Shown piece after piece: positions 35,301-49,000 of a stretch of DNA of 64,000 nt (the stretch's first letter is position 1; each line of letters opens with the position of its first letter). A model generated the notes under the pieces. That model was not told where the DNA came from. It did no database searches and worked only from the letters and a program-made list of their open reading frames with translations. The position numbers were made by a program, and so were the translations under genes. This DNA is from Hermodice carunculata (Eukaryota > Annelida > Polychaeta > Eunicida > Amphinomidae), in the NCBI GenBank assembly GCA_964020975.1, contig OZ026630.1, forward strand, positions 21,263,588 to 21,327,587, read 5' to 3'.

Positions 35301-38080
35301 CAGATCATGTTATGACACACCATTTAATGTATGTTTGATGATTAAATTTGTCTGTTTTTAACCAGAATGTATGATAAAAAGCTTTAGGTACTATGTGTAT
35401 GAGATGGTTAATCTGTAGTCCTGGAGTGTGTGTGTTGGTGGAGGTCTGAGTGCAGTGTTTCCTGTGTGCGGATACTGAGGAAGTTAGCTTTTCATGTCAA
35501 CAAAGCAGAAAGTAAATAACTGAATTTATGAGTTCAAGGTTGAGTCAGTTTGTTGAAGTTTCCCAGATTGATATCTTTTACTTTAAAATGTCAGAATTTA
35601 GATGGAGTTTGTTGTATATGTTAAAAGCTGTCATGTAAGGTGAGTTTAGCTGGTAAAATGTCCTGTCAAGTTGTCCACAAAGCTACTGGAAGTCAGAATG
35701 CCATTCTAAAATATCGCCCTTCATTTTCATCCCGCAGGTAACTTGGCATTCTTCTCAATTTCTCATTTTAATAGACAACAAGTAGCAGGTTGAAGTAGCA
35801 TTGTCAGTATGCATTTAAGATTTAAAGGAAAAAAAAAAAAAAAAACATTTTTAGCAGATAATACATAATATAAGGTGAAGTTGAACTATGGTCACGCACT
35901 TTGTCTGATTTTCTAACCTTCATTTTGGTAAATAGTGTCAAACTTGTGACAAATATTAAATTAAATATAACTTTTATGCTTGGAAGAGAGCATAAAATGT
36001 GCCAGTGAAGTAACATGCAGCATGAATGAGTGGCCTGCCCTTGTGCCTGTGTGTCTGCAAGGGCCACATGTAAATTAATGACAGCGGAAGCTCTGACCTT
36101 TGCATGTGTGTCTTTACATATTAAAATCAAACATGGCTGCAGGCAAAATTGAAAGACTGCTTTTCTTTTGAATGGCTCACAGCAATTCAAAATTTAACTT
36201 TTTGGCTGGGGGCAGAAAGGGAAAGGTTAAAATCAACATGCTGGATGCGAGCTAATTTTACTGTGTGTAACTGGATTTAGTGGGAGAAGTCGTGTGGACC
36301 AGGCTAGGCGTGCATGTTTAGGAATGGTAGGCAGGCGGTGTGGAGCTGGCAGTGTACGGTACCCTGCTATTGTGAGGGAAGGTGAGCAGGACCACAATCG
36401 CGTGGCCTCATTCAGCATTACTTTGTCTCACCCACTGATCCCCTTTCCTTTGTTATCTGCCCTGTTCCTTATTCATGGTGCAACTACCCCACTCAGGTCT
36501 GACCCCAGGTATATTTGGCAGCAGGGTAATAGTGCCTAGAAGGCACTTTTGTGATTTAGATTCCATGCTTTGTTTACTACTCAGGAAGGAATTGATAGCA
36601 TTAGAGCATTAAATCTTTCATTTAATCTCATCCTGTATGAAATGATGGAGACGTGTGGTAAGCCTTTCCAGGAGTTCTCATAATAGGTTAGGAAGCAGTT
36701 GATATTCACCCATTAGGTTAAAATTGTTGAGCGAGGAGGGGGATTTAAGGTTGGAGGTTTCCCCACTCTAATGTGTTTGAGTTTGTTGTGATGCAAATAA
36801 GCCACTATAATTGGAATCTCCCTGGGCATTGAGTGCACTGCATGGGCAGGCCCCAGACTTGTCCTTTGTAAGTGTGAACCATGGGGATGAGACCCATCAA
36901 TGGCTCTGTCCTGTCATTGGGGACCCACCCATCCACACAGATGAGCTTATCAAATTACCACTTGGCTTTGTACAGTACACTGCCATATCAGGGTATACTT
37001 AGACAGTCCAGTGTTAAAAAGAGGATGTTCATAAAATGTGTTGATTTTGGTATTGAGGATCTACTTATACTCCATTTAAATATATTTCAAGTACCATAGA
37101 GATTGTGCAAATCTCACCTTTTTTAGATTATCATTGAAGAGGTGCAAAGACAAATCCATTTTCCCCCAACCTGAACCCTGACGTGGAGTAACCTTTGTGT
37201 GTGTGTGTGTGTCCTTTCCAAATGCTTCTTGGTAACTGTGATACTAACTCACTTTTAGACAAGAACTGCAAAAGCTGTGACACTATGAGACAGCATACTG
37301 GCTTCCATGTCGAATAAAGACGCATTTTGAATAATCATTTTAGGTAAATAATATGCTTCACGTAAAGTACAGAGTAATTCAACTGTGAAGCTGTTTGGCT
37401 GTGTGGGCTCATATTTGAATGTTGTGTTGGGTGTGGGTCAGTCCAGAGAATCTCATTATGCACCATATGGTTAGTTACATGCTCCAGCAAGGAGAAAGGC
37501 CAGCAATCACAAACATTCCAGACATCACAAGACCAGTGTCCATGGATAGATTATCATGTCAAAGCCCAAAATTACCCTGTCTACTCTCAGTCTTCAATCC
37601 TGAAGAAATACAGCTCAACTGCCTATTGATGGGTCAGCAGGGCAGGTTTGATATAGCAAGGCAGGTCAAAGGTCATCCACCTGTCGCCTGTCCAGCTTTC
37701 AACTGGGAATGGGCGCAGCATGACTTCTTGGTCAAGTGTCCATGACATGATATTTGGGGGTTTTGCTTGTCAGGAGACTGTTGTTTTATAATCCATCTGA
37801 ATATGTGTATATATGTATGAAGAGGCAATTACATGGACGCCATATTTTTTTGTGTGTATGTCATATAAATTAGTTTTAACTTGGGAAAAAAATGACTAAA
37901 GCTTGGTGTAGTTGTGAAATGTCCCTGATATCCATTAAAATGTGGACACACTAAGTTGTTGCATGGACATGTGAATGATTTATGCAATTATGGTGGCATA
38001 TATAACATGGCAGTTATACATGGTAATACAAGTCCTCAGCCATAGCCTGTCATACACCAACAGTGATCAGCACATGTGCT
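32364..38080. other. Intronic DNA, no gene seen
   Basis: Mostly repeat-poor. An A run lies at 35829-35846 and a short GT tract at 37197-37212. Stretches at 33490-34060 and 34830-35050 are free of simple sequence and could be regulatory, but nothing in the sequence proves it. Open frames up to 122 codons (35822-36190 minus) begin or end in low complexity. Confidence 0.45.
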
Positions 38081-38089
38081 GCTTACAGG

Positions 38090-38301
38090 TACTGTAAATT
38101 GCTTTAATTTCGCTGTATTCTTATTTTCAATTATTTCGCTGATGGTACAAAACCGTGAAAATAAAAACACAGTGAAATAATATTTTAACATTGTTTGAAT
38201 AGGAATTATGTCCAAAATAGTGAAATTAAAAATACAGTGAAATTTCAAAAATAGAAAAACCGTGAAAATTTAAACATGCGAAAATAAAGCAATTTACAGT
38301 A
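38090..38301. mobile_element. CTGTAAATTGC miniature element, plus-orientation reference copy
   Basis: TACTGTAAATTGCTTTAATT at 38090 mirrors the right end (TACTGTAAATTGCTTTATTT in reverse complement) with one mismatch over 24 bp; TA borders both ends, consistent with Tc1/mariner-type insertion. The interior carries repeated CAGTGAAAT and ACCGTGAAAAT motifs. Related copies lie at 53460-53661 (opposite orientation) and 6692-6900 (decayed). Confidence 0.85.
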
Positions 38302-41300
38302 TAATATATAAGCACCTTTTGCTTACATTCTGTCTGCACAGCTTCAGTGTCACCACCATGGCCCATTAATGGACTATCGTCCAAATTCTGCTTTCACACA
38401 AAAATTCTTGGGTTTTTTTTGTTTTTTTTTTTAAATGTACTGATTTCAGAGAAAAATGTATGGTGGATGGATGGAAGTATTTCATAGCACAGTTCATGTT
38501 TTTGTGAAAGGAATTGGCATGATGTAGATCAGACTAGACATGCAGTGTACCTACTGGCTACCCAGTGAAGAAACGTGTAGTTTTATGGTCACAAAACATA
38601 TTGGTAGTGCTTGTTCAGGAAGTGCTAGCCAGTATCAGTGCTACTGGTACAAACGACTGATACAGTCCTGTTCCACACTGAAATTAGCCCCCTTTCATAC
38701 AATTTATTTTAAATGGTGGTGAATCAGAAAAATGATTTACATTTATTCCTTGGGCTGTAAGGCAAGTCATTCCTTTGTTAATCTTCCCAGTGTCACAGAT
38801 GGAGGTATTCAACACTGTTCTGATTCTCCATGGTTGAATACAATTGATGACTAATGTGGTCTGCTTTCTGGGTATCCAGTAACTTAACATATACAGGGGT
38901 CGTTAACAACTAATTTGGCTTTCAAATATGATTGTAGATAAATTTTGAATTGAACACATTGTGACATGTACACATGAAATCAGAAACCCTCAAATGTATA
39001 CATATGCTAAAAGTAGATTGGTGGTGCCCTCTAGTGGCCAGGTGACTGCTGTTGTTGGGGTAATGTTTTGCTCTTTCTGAACTGGGTATAGCTTTAGCAG
39101 AATGTGGGCTTGTGTAGTGAGGAGAGTTGTAATGAAGTTTGAACAGAGGACATGCACAGGAGATGCTGCAGAAATAATTACACATCCTCACAATTAACTT
39201 TTTACACAAAGCAAAAAACAAAAAATAGGCAAGTGATTAGCATGCAACAGATGACCTGAAAAATGAAGCTTCCATCTGAATAGGGAGGTCTTTTGCTTGA
39301 AGCAAAATAAGACTTAAAAAATCAGAACTGGTAAATGGAATTGACTGAAATAGTTGAATTTCCGTCATTGTGTTGTGCATTGTTTCCTGGCAGGTGATAC
39401 ACTGACCTTGGCCTGGGGCACTGTGCATACAAGTTTTGGCCTCTCCATTCATATTGCAATCTACTTGGGCCACTTGTATTGGGAAGCACAGGAGGAAGAC
39501 AACCTTGTGTACATGGACCTGTGGAAATTAAATTTACCTGCTAGTTTATAGGCATTTGGTCAGACTTCTTTGAATTATCAGTGGAAAGTATGGAAAAATA
39601 TGAATCTCATGAAAGGAATAATTCTGTTAGTTGCGGAAAAAAAATGCACAATTGGGCCTTCATTTGAGACAGAGATCCACCTGAGTTGTTCCAATCAACT
39701 TTCAGTTCCAAAAAGATAAAATTGGTAAACAGTGATAGGATGATTGTGAAGAGGATTGAAAAATAAATAAATAAAAAACTTGGTGTATACATGTATGAGC
39801 ATTTGATATTGGTACATTGAGTTTCTTGCTGGCTGTATTGCTGATGTATCACAGTCAGACTTGTAGGTGCTCAGGTATTGTCAGCTACTAGTACTGCACA
39901 CTGCAGGCAGCCTGCACAAGCATATGTCCAAGTGGGCTTCACATGCTGTCCTCTGTCGTCAGCAGCAGGCACAAACATCCACACACAAGGCAGCTTTTCG
40001 CCATGCTGAATGGCCAGGTGTTGAAGGAGCATGATATTCCCATAGCCTGGTTTCTGACTCGTCCAGGCATTGTCAAATGATCGCGGAATTCAATTGATCA
40101 AACAGCTATGAGATTTGGGTTGTGTATGTTAATGAAGACTGTGCATGATTAAGCATTTTATACACAAGTTTTGATTCAGTTCAAGCAAGGTTGCCTTTCA
40201 AGTTAAACACACTACAAAGCAACGATGTCTCCAACTTGTGTGGAAAAAATGTATCATTTTGCAAGATATTTTTTCCACTTTAAGATTAAGAATATCTTGA
40301 GATGAAGCATAGAGAATTCAAAATCCTGATAAAATAAATTCATGTACATATTTAATTAAGATATAGCGACTTGATATTTAGGTTTATGGTTTAGTCTATT
40401 TGATTAGCTTCCAGGTTCACATGTTTGTCATTGCTGATATTCCAAATTATTTGACCGGTCCTTATCATCTCATCCAGGGACAGTGTAACAAAATGCACTT
40501 AGCTTCATCTGTCAGTGTTTTTTTTTTCTTTTTAGTTGTTGTTTTTTTTGGGTGTGTGTGTGTGGGGGGGGGGGGGGTAAACAACTGGCTTGGTGCTAAT
40601 GTGAGAGAGAAATAGGGTATTGGTTGTGGGATGGCCCCTTGGTGGAGTGTTGCTTCTGTCTATTCACAAGGAGTTTGTGCAGATCAATGGAAGCAGGAAT
40701 CAATATTTATCATAATCAATATCTTGGGCATATAGACCCTTTGTTCTGGCAGTCCTTCCAAATTGACTGATATCCAAGCCTTATTATTATTGACATGTTC
40801 AACCCACATTTACTGTCACATGAACTGCCAGGGTAGCTAGACCAACAACTACAGATATTTTTAGTCCTGCTGTTATGTCTCCCTCACTGTCACCTAGCTC
40901 AAAATTGAATCTAGCTTACTGTGTGCAGAGAAAATGAATAATTGCCATAGGCTTCTGCAAGAGGATCTGAGATTTCAGTGGTTAAGGATAGGCCAGAATT
41001 GTTGTTTGAAATAGGGACAGGATAATCGTTATTTTATTGATTTGGCATAGTTGGCACTTCAATACTTACGTAGAGTTGTATTTTAATGACATGCTGATCG
41101 CTGAATTTTCTTGTCTAGGTCATGTACATTTTTGTTTGAGAAGATTTAATAAAAAGTCACATTTCAGAAATTTATGTTGCGAATATTATCATTTTGTGTG
41201 ACAGTACTCTGCCTGTGATACTGTACAGTGAGGGATGCAAAGTCAACAAAGCAGAGATGTGACTTTCAAGGTTTATGAATATTTCACTTTGAATTTGACA

Positions 41301-43317
41301 AAAACTTAAAACAAAGCCACCCCCTCGGGGGGGGGGGGGGGTCTCTGTTTTATTTAAAGAAAAGTGAAACTGATGGTGCAGGTAAAAATTTAAAATAAAT
41401 TGCAAACTTGACAGTGTCATCCTGACTTGACAGGACACAGTGATGTAGGCTGATGAGGAAGTGGACATTGACAGTCACAGTGCTGCCACAGGAAGTTCTG
41501 GCTGACTGCAACATAATGGGCTGACTGACCTCAGTGATGGACTGGGGCCCATGCACCTGTGTGCAGCCGAAACCTTAAACCTGGTCAGATCACCACCTCC
41601 CACTGTAGCCAATTAAAACATACAATAAGAAAGACTAGCTTCAAATTGAATGTTAAGTTTCAATGTGACATCAAAGAGATAGGGCTAAGAAGTTTTTTTG
41701 TGGTACATACATCTGCATGTGAAAAATTAGATAAAATCTTAACTCTTTCAGTGCCAAATTTTAAACTGAGTCAACAGCTTTTCTCTAGAACTAGAGGCAT
41801 GCTGGTACTTGAATGAAAGGTCTTTTTACAAATCTTGGATCCTAATGATAATTAAGACTGATTTTATTTGAATAGATCGACTTTAAACGTGATTGGCATT
41901 GAAAGAGTTAACAAGTTGCTGGACATGGCCACAAGATCCAAGTTCAGGTGTTGACATTATAAAAATGATGTTCACAAAAATATAAAATGTAAGAGTGGAA
42001 GTATGGCTCATAGCTGAAAGGAGACAAAGCCATGAATACCTTAGCTTGTATGTACATGTACTTGTACTGCTGTACCTTAAAATATCCATTTCTCTTCAAA
42101 TTAGTGTAAAAAGGACATTTTGTGCACATGCTTTTTTTTTCAACAACAAAGGTATTGAAATAAGTTGTATGGACATTTTGTTCATGGCAATGTTGATAAA
42201 CAAAAGTCCAGACATTTGGATTGGATGTTTGGTCCGTTAAGAGCTGTTTCATCAGGTATGCCGTGTGAAATTTTCTAAGATATTCCAGAGTTCTTGGTGA
42301 ACATTTATATCAAGAAACAGTTAGTGTATAAACTCAGGAGTTGACCCATCTTCAGGCATGCTATAACAGAGTTCAACTTTTCTGATGTGCAACTCAGCTG
42401 TTGTGAAAAAGAAAAACAAACACTGCCTACAACAATAATTGACAGCATTGCATGGTTTTCAGTATTGAACCTTTTCAGCTCTATTTGGCTGACTGACAAG
42501 GTGAATTTTTTTGACCATGGATTATAAAAATTGATGTTTTAATAATTTATCCAGGTGCAAGTGGACAGTGCGAGTAAAACAATGACATTGGCCTGAGGCA
42601 TGCACAGTTTGTATTCAGGTTGGAGTGGTATTGATGTACCCATGCATGTACACTGATGTAGACCTTTGTACATGTACAGGTGTCCATGGAAGACAGGTAC
42701 ATCACATGAAGCCTCTCACTTCTGACGGCCTACTAAAAGCTTGCATGAATCAGATTCATCAGGTCAGATTTTGGAGCCACAGTTTGAGATAGCAATATTT
42801 ACAATTGAATCCCCGGTTGATGTGAGGAACTCATTGTCAGTTGTTCTGGGGCGAATTAGTGTGGTAAGTGAAACACCTAGATAAAGGCAGAATCATTTAG
42901 TTCAGTTATTCTCATATGTGAGGTCACTTGCATATAAGTATGTGTTGAAGCTGGCAGTTCTTACTGCTCCATCTGGAAAGGACAAAGAAAGTAGTTAGAG
43001 TTAAGGTTGGTGAAGGTTAATGCTAAAATTTTATGTTAAACTACAAAAGTAAACAGTTGCAAAATGGAATCTGATAGCAAATCGTTAATGATTCTGGACA
43101 ACAGGGCTTAACATTGAAGATTTTTCATGTCCCACAGCATTTGTCCTGTCTGAAAATTTAAATGTTAAGTCAAGGGAAAAATGTGCATGGAGGCTTCCTG
43201 GTAAAGTTTGGGTAAAAAAAATCTTGGTATCTAACACAAAAGCAGCGAAATCTCATGCAAAAAATGGGAAAAGGTGTTTTGAGTAACCAAGGCTATTACT
43301 CATGAACTTCATACTTT
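38302..43317. other. Intronic DNA with one miniature element, no gene seen
   Basis: Simple runs at 38408-38433, 40519-40577 (T/G) and 41327-41341 (G). A piggyBac-like element sits at 41739-41911. No exon, tRNA or other bounded repeat recognised. Confidence 0.45.
41739..41911. mobile_element. piggyBac-like miniature element, copy 9 (CTCTTTCAGTGCCAA ends)
   Basis: TTAA at 41739-41742 and 41908-41911 enclose inverted termini CTCTTTCAGTGCCAA and CTCTTTCAATGCCAA (one mismatch in 15). It retains GAGTCAACAGCTTTTC from the core palindrome, but the centre and right arm are rearranged. At 173 bp it is the shortest copy bounded by TTAA at both ends. Confidence 0.8.
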
Positions 43318-43442
43318 GCAGGGCCAGAATTTCGCAAAATTTTGCGAGAATCTATTTGGATTTTTGTCACTTATTTTTCTTTCTTTTAGGAGAATCTTTA
43401 CAAGAATGGATAATCGGATTCTCGTCGAAATTCTGGCCCTGC
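43318..43442. mobile_element. 125 bp foldback element
   Basis: GCAGGGCCAGAATTTCG at 43318-43334 is the exact complement of CGAAATTCTGGCCCTGC ending at 43442; pairing resumes with CGAGAATC against GATTCTCG after a 10 bp insertion (CAAAATTTTG) in the left arm. The interior carries a further AGAATC pair. No coding capacity; family unknown. Confidence 0.75.
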
Positions 43443-45934
43443 TTTTGTATTGCCTGGAAATACATGTATCGTGTATAAGTTCTGGAATGCAAGTTTGAAC
43501 AGGGTTGCCTTGTGGTTTATTGTCACTCATTTACATGTCCATTTACCAATTTTTCTGCCGCGCCCCCCCCCCCCTCCAAAAAAGAAGGCAAGAGGAAAAA
43601 TCCACTGTTGATGCTGAAACTAAAGAAAATACCATAACTCTAGGGAGATACATTGATGTAAAGCCATATATATCAACAGGAGAAGCAACGGACACTCTTG
43701 ATAATAGGCAGTATCATCATGTTTTTCACAATCAACATTGCTTATAATGACCAAATATATAGTTATATTAGCCTAATGAATGCCAATGATTGCAGGAGGA
43801 AATCAGATTATGGCTACAACTGAGCATCCATTGGCAGTGTGTCCCAATATATATTGTGTCAAGATGGGAATTGACAGTGAGCTATATGATATCAGCTTTG
43901 TGCCTGGCTACAGTGAAATAATATTTAACTAATATGTAATAGTTGAGGTGGCTGACATTTGGAAATCCCACAAGACCTGGAGAAAGCTGTTCGGCCCATG
44001 GATGTCTCCCTGTGGGGCCCTCCTTCAAGCCCAGTTTGATCATATTTCTTGGCCTGACAGTGACGGCTTTACAGGTGCACCCAGCTGGAAGTAATGTGAC
44101 TATATTTCATATTTCAGGTCGAAGGCTTTAGTAATCATTTAACGATCAGGCTATTGAAGATCAAATTGAGAACTAGCCTAATATCATAAGGGCTCAACTA
44201 AGCTACTTTCTGACTTGTTTACAGATTTCACATTATTATGGAGCTTGGCTGGTAATAAATTTTGCCATTTTTATCAGCAGACATGAATGCGTCTGGCATA
44301 GCAAACAGTATGATAGCTTTTATGTGGAGAAGGCTACTATGGTCAACACTTTAGAATGTTCATTCTTACATCCCAGTCTGCAGAAAATAAATGCATTGGG
44401 GACTGGGAACTGTGTAGGGAATTCTTGATGTGGCTTGAGAAAGCGAAGGGCTGGGAATTACTGTGTATGCGGGTGCTCCCTGCCTTCCGCATTTGTGTGG
44501 CAATCCAGATGAATAAGCAATGCAGTCCTTTGATCTGTTATAAGCTATATCATGGCATGATTGCAAATAGTCACATTAGCAGATACTCATATTATTTGCA
44601 AACTGCCTTGCAACTGGATTTGATGTCAATGGGCCCTAATGCGCTTTTGTGGCAATAAGCTTGCAGGAATTGTGTTCTTATGAAATTGTATGTATCCCAA
44701 GCCTCTTGTGCCTGATCTCATTGGTAACAAGGAAGCCAGCTTGATGTCTGATCAAATTTTCACGAGTAGATTTGGATAGGCTGGGATTTTGCTGTTTAGC
44801 CAGAATATTGTGCTAATTATAAAGCGGCAAGGGGGGAAGGACAGATAAGGGAGGGTCGGAATTGCACTTGTGTGTAGCCGTGTTGTTGTCATCATTATTG
44901 TCCACAGGATGATGCAGCATTTGATATCATGGCTTTGGTAACAATAGGAAATGGTGAAGACCAGACAAGATGATACATTCCTGGCTTAATGTGTCTCAGT
45001 AGGGTCAGGTCAATTTCAGGTCCCTTGGTAATGGAAAACATTCAATTTGCTGGTTGGAGCCATTAAAGCCATCCTCCAAGGTGCCCCTGGCACATTAACC
45101 ACACGAGTGGTGGTATTACAGGCTTTTGAGTGTGCATTACTGCTTCAGCATGGCAGGTACTCCGTGGACGCGGCCCACCTCCATTAATCACTAAGGTAAC
45201 TGATGGATCAAGTAGGCAAAAATGGATCAGCATCTTTTCTGCCAACCCTCAGGCACATAGGAGACTGTCAGAAAGTCTTGGTCCCCAGGTTGTTGGCTTG
45301 GGTACTCTCCTGTATTGGTGGTCCTTTGTGATGCAGGGCAAATGGGGGTTCTTCATAAAGTGGGCAAACTGTCTGCTCCTGTATCCTCACCAAAAATGAT
45401 ACTCTCTAATGTAGAATTATGACCTGTTTCTCTGTCAAAGAATTAAATCACTGTATATTAGGGAAGGTATTTCAACAGAAATTAACACTTCTGCTCTTCT
45501 AGTGACAGTAAACAGAACATAGAGGGGGTTGAAGAAAATGAGGTCTTGCAAAGATAAAGGTGTGTATTTTGCATCATGCAGGCAGAATATAGATAACAGG
45601 GTATGAATGGCAGGGCAGGGGTGAAGTCTACGCCTTGAGCTGACTGTGAAAGATGCTGCATTCAGGTGGTACAGCCTGCTGGGAGGGGGTATGTGCTCAT
45701 GATGGGCCACTCAAAAAAATAGTCCTGAACAGCCTGTAATGGACAAGCTTCATCTTGCCTCCTGACATCTCGTGCGGTGAATCTTGTATGTGGGTATCAA
45801 AACATTCTCTCCAGCAGTGATAGTAGTATCAGAAATGCTGTGAATATGCTGCCTCCAGGTGTTGGTCTTGGATGTATTACCAGTGGGCTTCTTTGGGCAA
45901 CATTTGTGCATACCCCATGTTTCTTGACAGATAC
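43443..45934. other. Repeat-poor intronic DNA, no gene seen
   Basis: Apart from a C run at 43563-43575, the stretch 43750-44900 is largely free of repeats and simple sequence. It could contain regulatory elements, but no motif cluster is decisive. Confidence 0.4.
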
Positions 45935-45981
45935 AACTGAACTGAACTGAACTGAACTGAACTGAACTGAACTGAACTGAA
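45935..45981. repeat. (AACTG)n pentanucleotide microsatellite
   Basis: About nine uninterrupted copies of AACTG. Confidence 0.97.
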
Positions 45982-46069
45982 TGTTTGAAGCTATAGCCAG
46001 GGAAAAATGAGTTAACTGTACAGTTAATTCATGAAATTAAAAAAGAGAAAAAAAAAAAAAAAACGTTTG

Positions 46070-49000
46070 GCATGGCTGAAGACGGGATAGTGCTGCCACT
46101 AATATGGAGACTGGTATTCTAAGAAGTTACTGTATAACTGCACATTGAGTATTGATCTATGGAAAAGGTTTTTCTTTTTTATTCTCTCTCTCTCTTTTTA
46201 AACCACAGATAAATAACTGATTTAATGTGCATATTGTCTGAATAAAGAGATGAAGATCATACTATGCAGCAGAAATGAACCTCTCCCCCCAAAATAAATA
46301 AATAAAGAGTACAGAATCAAGAAAGTTTCATGTCAAAGTACATCTGGCAAAAGGCAAGCACAGGCGTATTGATATATAAAAGAAGAGAGCCAAATTGTAC
46401 TTACCTGTAACGTGTTAATCTGCCTAGTTAAAGTGCAGCTCTGTGAAAAGGTGTGTTTAATTATAAATGCAGAAGCGACAGGGAAACACCTGATTGGGAC
46501 AGGTGTCCATGAATGAAGGGTAGCAGCAACTGGTACAATGTTACAGTGTGTGATATGTACAATATGGGTTCTCTGGCATGTAGCATACCAGATCAATTTG
46601 TTGTGGTTGTGACATGGGTGCCAGGCAGGTTGTAAACTGCAATCTGGCCTCAATCAGGGGTACAGTCAGAGTCCCATCTGGCCCAGCTATCTGCCAAGGT
46701 GGTGATGCTGGCATTGCATTCATAATGCACACCACAGCGTGTGACCTAGATTTAATGCTGGTTGTGGCACTTTATGGGTTGTGGCTACCCAGCCGTAGAG
46801 AGGGATGCTGGAGCAGCCCAGCCTGGCAGATGTCTTCTACCAGGTGCCAGGCTGGCCTACCTACCCTCAGATGGGCAGCCACATGTGCAGGCAGCTTATC
46901 AGCCACTGATAGTTACCAACTGGTGCACATAGCAGTGCACTGCATACACACTTCCCCTCCAGCAGCAGGCCCAGATAGACAGGTTACAACACTATGGCAC
47001 AGATTGCAGGCTGTAGACAGAGGAATCAGTCACAGAAACTACACTTAACCAATCATATGATATCCCATAGTAATGGTCTTTCTTTCAGTCTTCTGTGTAT
47101 TGCCAAGATCTGAAGGCACCAGACTGGGTTTCAAAAGATTTATTTCCTTACCAGTACAATTCATGTCAGGTCAATTGACAGAAAATGGGTGCTTAAAGGT
47201 TAAGATTCTTCGGAAGGTGAGACCCAATAAATCCATTTGCATGGGAATAACACATGGCAGCATGAACAGAGGGGGGAAAAAACTTCTTTGTTGGCAAGGC
47301 AAGCAGAAGTGTGTGGTTTTACACAGATACACAGACAAGTGATGCATTGAACTCTCATTTTGCTAGCGTGAAATTCCCATATCTTTCTATAAAATGAGCT
47401 GATAGAGACTCAGCATGGGCAACCCACTTAACAGACACTAGGAAACTTTGACTGGCAGGGCTAGGTGAAGTCCCAAACAGGCCAACATGTTTCTCACAGC
47501 TGAAAGTTTATGATGGATGTGAGAATATGTCCACATGCATGAAGAGCCGAGGTTTCTTTGGCCTGTATGAATATAAATATGGATGACTTGATGGAGATGG
47601 GCCAGCTGCTGAAACTCTTAACTAGACCTCAATTTATGTACTACTCTATGGTATGTCATATGAAAAAAACTCCAGCTCATTCACAAAAGGCGGACTTTCT
47701 CTGGAACAACATAGGCTGGCATTTGTATTCTCTCTGTGCACTGTTTATGCGAGTATTAGAGTTAATGTGACAGTGGGTAGACATGGGTCATCATTATACA
47801 CTTGGTGCATTTAATATTATCTTCCTGAGTATAATATAAAAGAGATTCCAATGTAGGAACCCGTAGAGGACTCTTCTCCAGGTGTTCGGAGTATTTTAGG
47901 TGCGTCACACCTGTCAGATACAATAATTATACTTACCCTCACAGTGTTAAGTGGCTAAATTTAATATGAGATTAAATAAATGATCATCACTGATAGTGAA
48001 GATAACAACCATCCGGTTTTGCACTTTTTAGGCCACAGCTGCAAGGATAATATCAAGCTGAGCGTTGACAAACATACACATTTAGAAAAGTTCTTCAACA
48101 CTACAGCAAAAACTTGGAAGTTCAAATGAGAGCAGTCTCAGAGGAACACAGATTTATTATGCAACCTGAGGGTTTAAAAATGAAGTTCACATCAAGTGAA
48201 AGACCAGGGTTTCCTCTTCAATCACAAACTTGGTCAGAACAAGTACAAAATGACAGGCCTTTCCTGCAATAGATTAGGTCAATTTTGCAGAAAGCAAACA
48301 TTTAGATGGCAGACCACCATGCATGCTCAGTGGATTTACTTGTGCATATCAGTGGATCTCCTACCATTGATACAGGGTATCACAAGTAACGGATACTTAA
48401 GATCTATGTCCCTTTTGTTTCCTATTTTCTGGTATTGATGACCGGCATACAAGTCGTACTTAGATATATGACCACTCGCTCTGTCAGCCATAATGGTTTC
48501 ACTTGACAGGTGATGTAATAATTATTTTAATAAACAGACATGAGAATTTTCAGCTGATTTCACCAGAATTTACCACTATATGTCTTTGTAATCGTCCTTA
48601 ATTTCAGCTTAAGTTCAGCTGATTGCCATTATTTCAGTGTTTTTCATCAGATGGCAATCTCATGTCATAATATAGAAGTAGGGTCTAGTTCCAATGTGTT
48701 GAAAGGGTGGGTTTAGAAAAAGAGTTGGTCCCACACAAGAGGTGGTCATTGTATACCTGATAAACATGCCCACCCTTTCTGCCACACACTGCAGGTGACC
48801 TGTCACCACATGTAAATAAACAAAGAAATTGTCTCTTATGGCCAGAAAAATGTGGCCACAAAGAGCAGGTGTCCTGGCAATGGCTGCATACAGCAGCTGG
48901 AAGTGTAGCAGGTTCCATTGTACCGCAACTTAAAAAGTACAGAACACAGATAAGCGTATGAAATACTGTTATATTGTCATTGTAAATTTTCATCTCTGGG

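Noticed and set aside
46614-47048. Longest open frame of the window, 144 codons
   Set aside because: No recognisable domain, no credible splice sites at matching phase, and an overlapping minus-strand frame. Its length is unremarkable for 64 kb of sequence.
47090-47153. Another phase-compatible stretch after TTTCTTTCAG
   Set aside because: The encoded peptide has no resemblance to E proteins.
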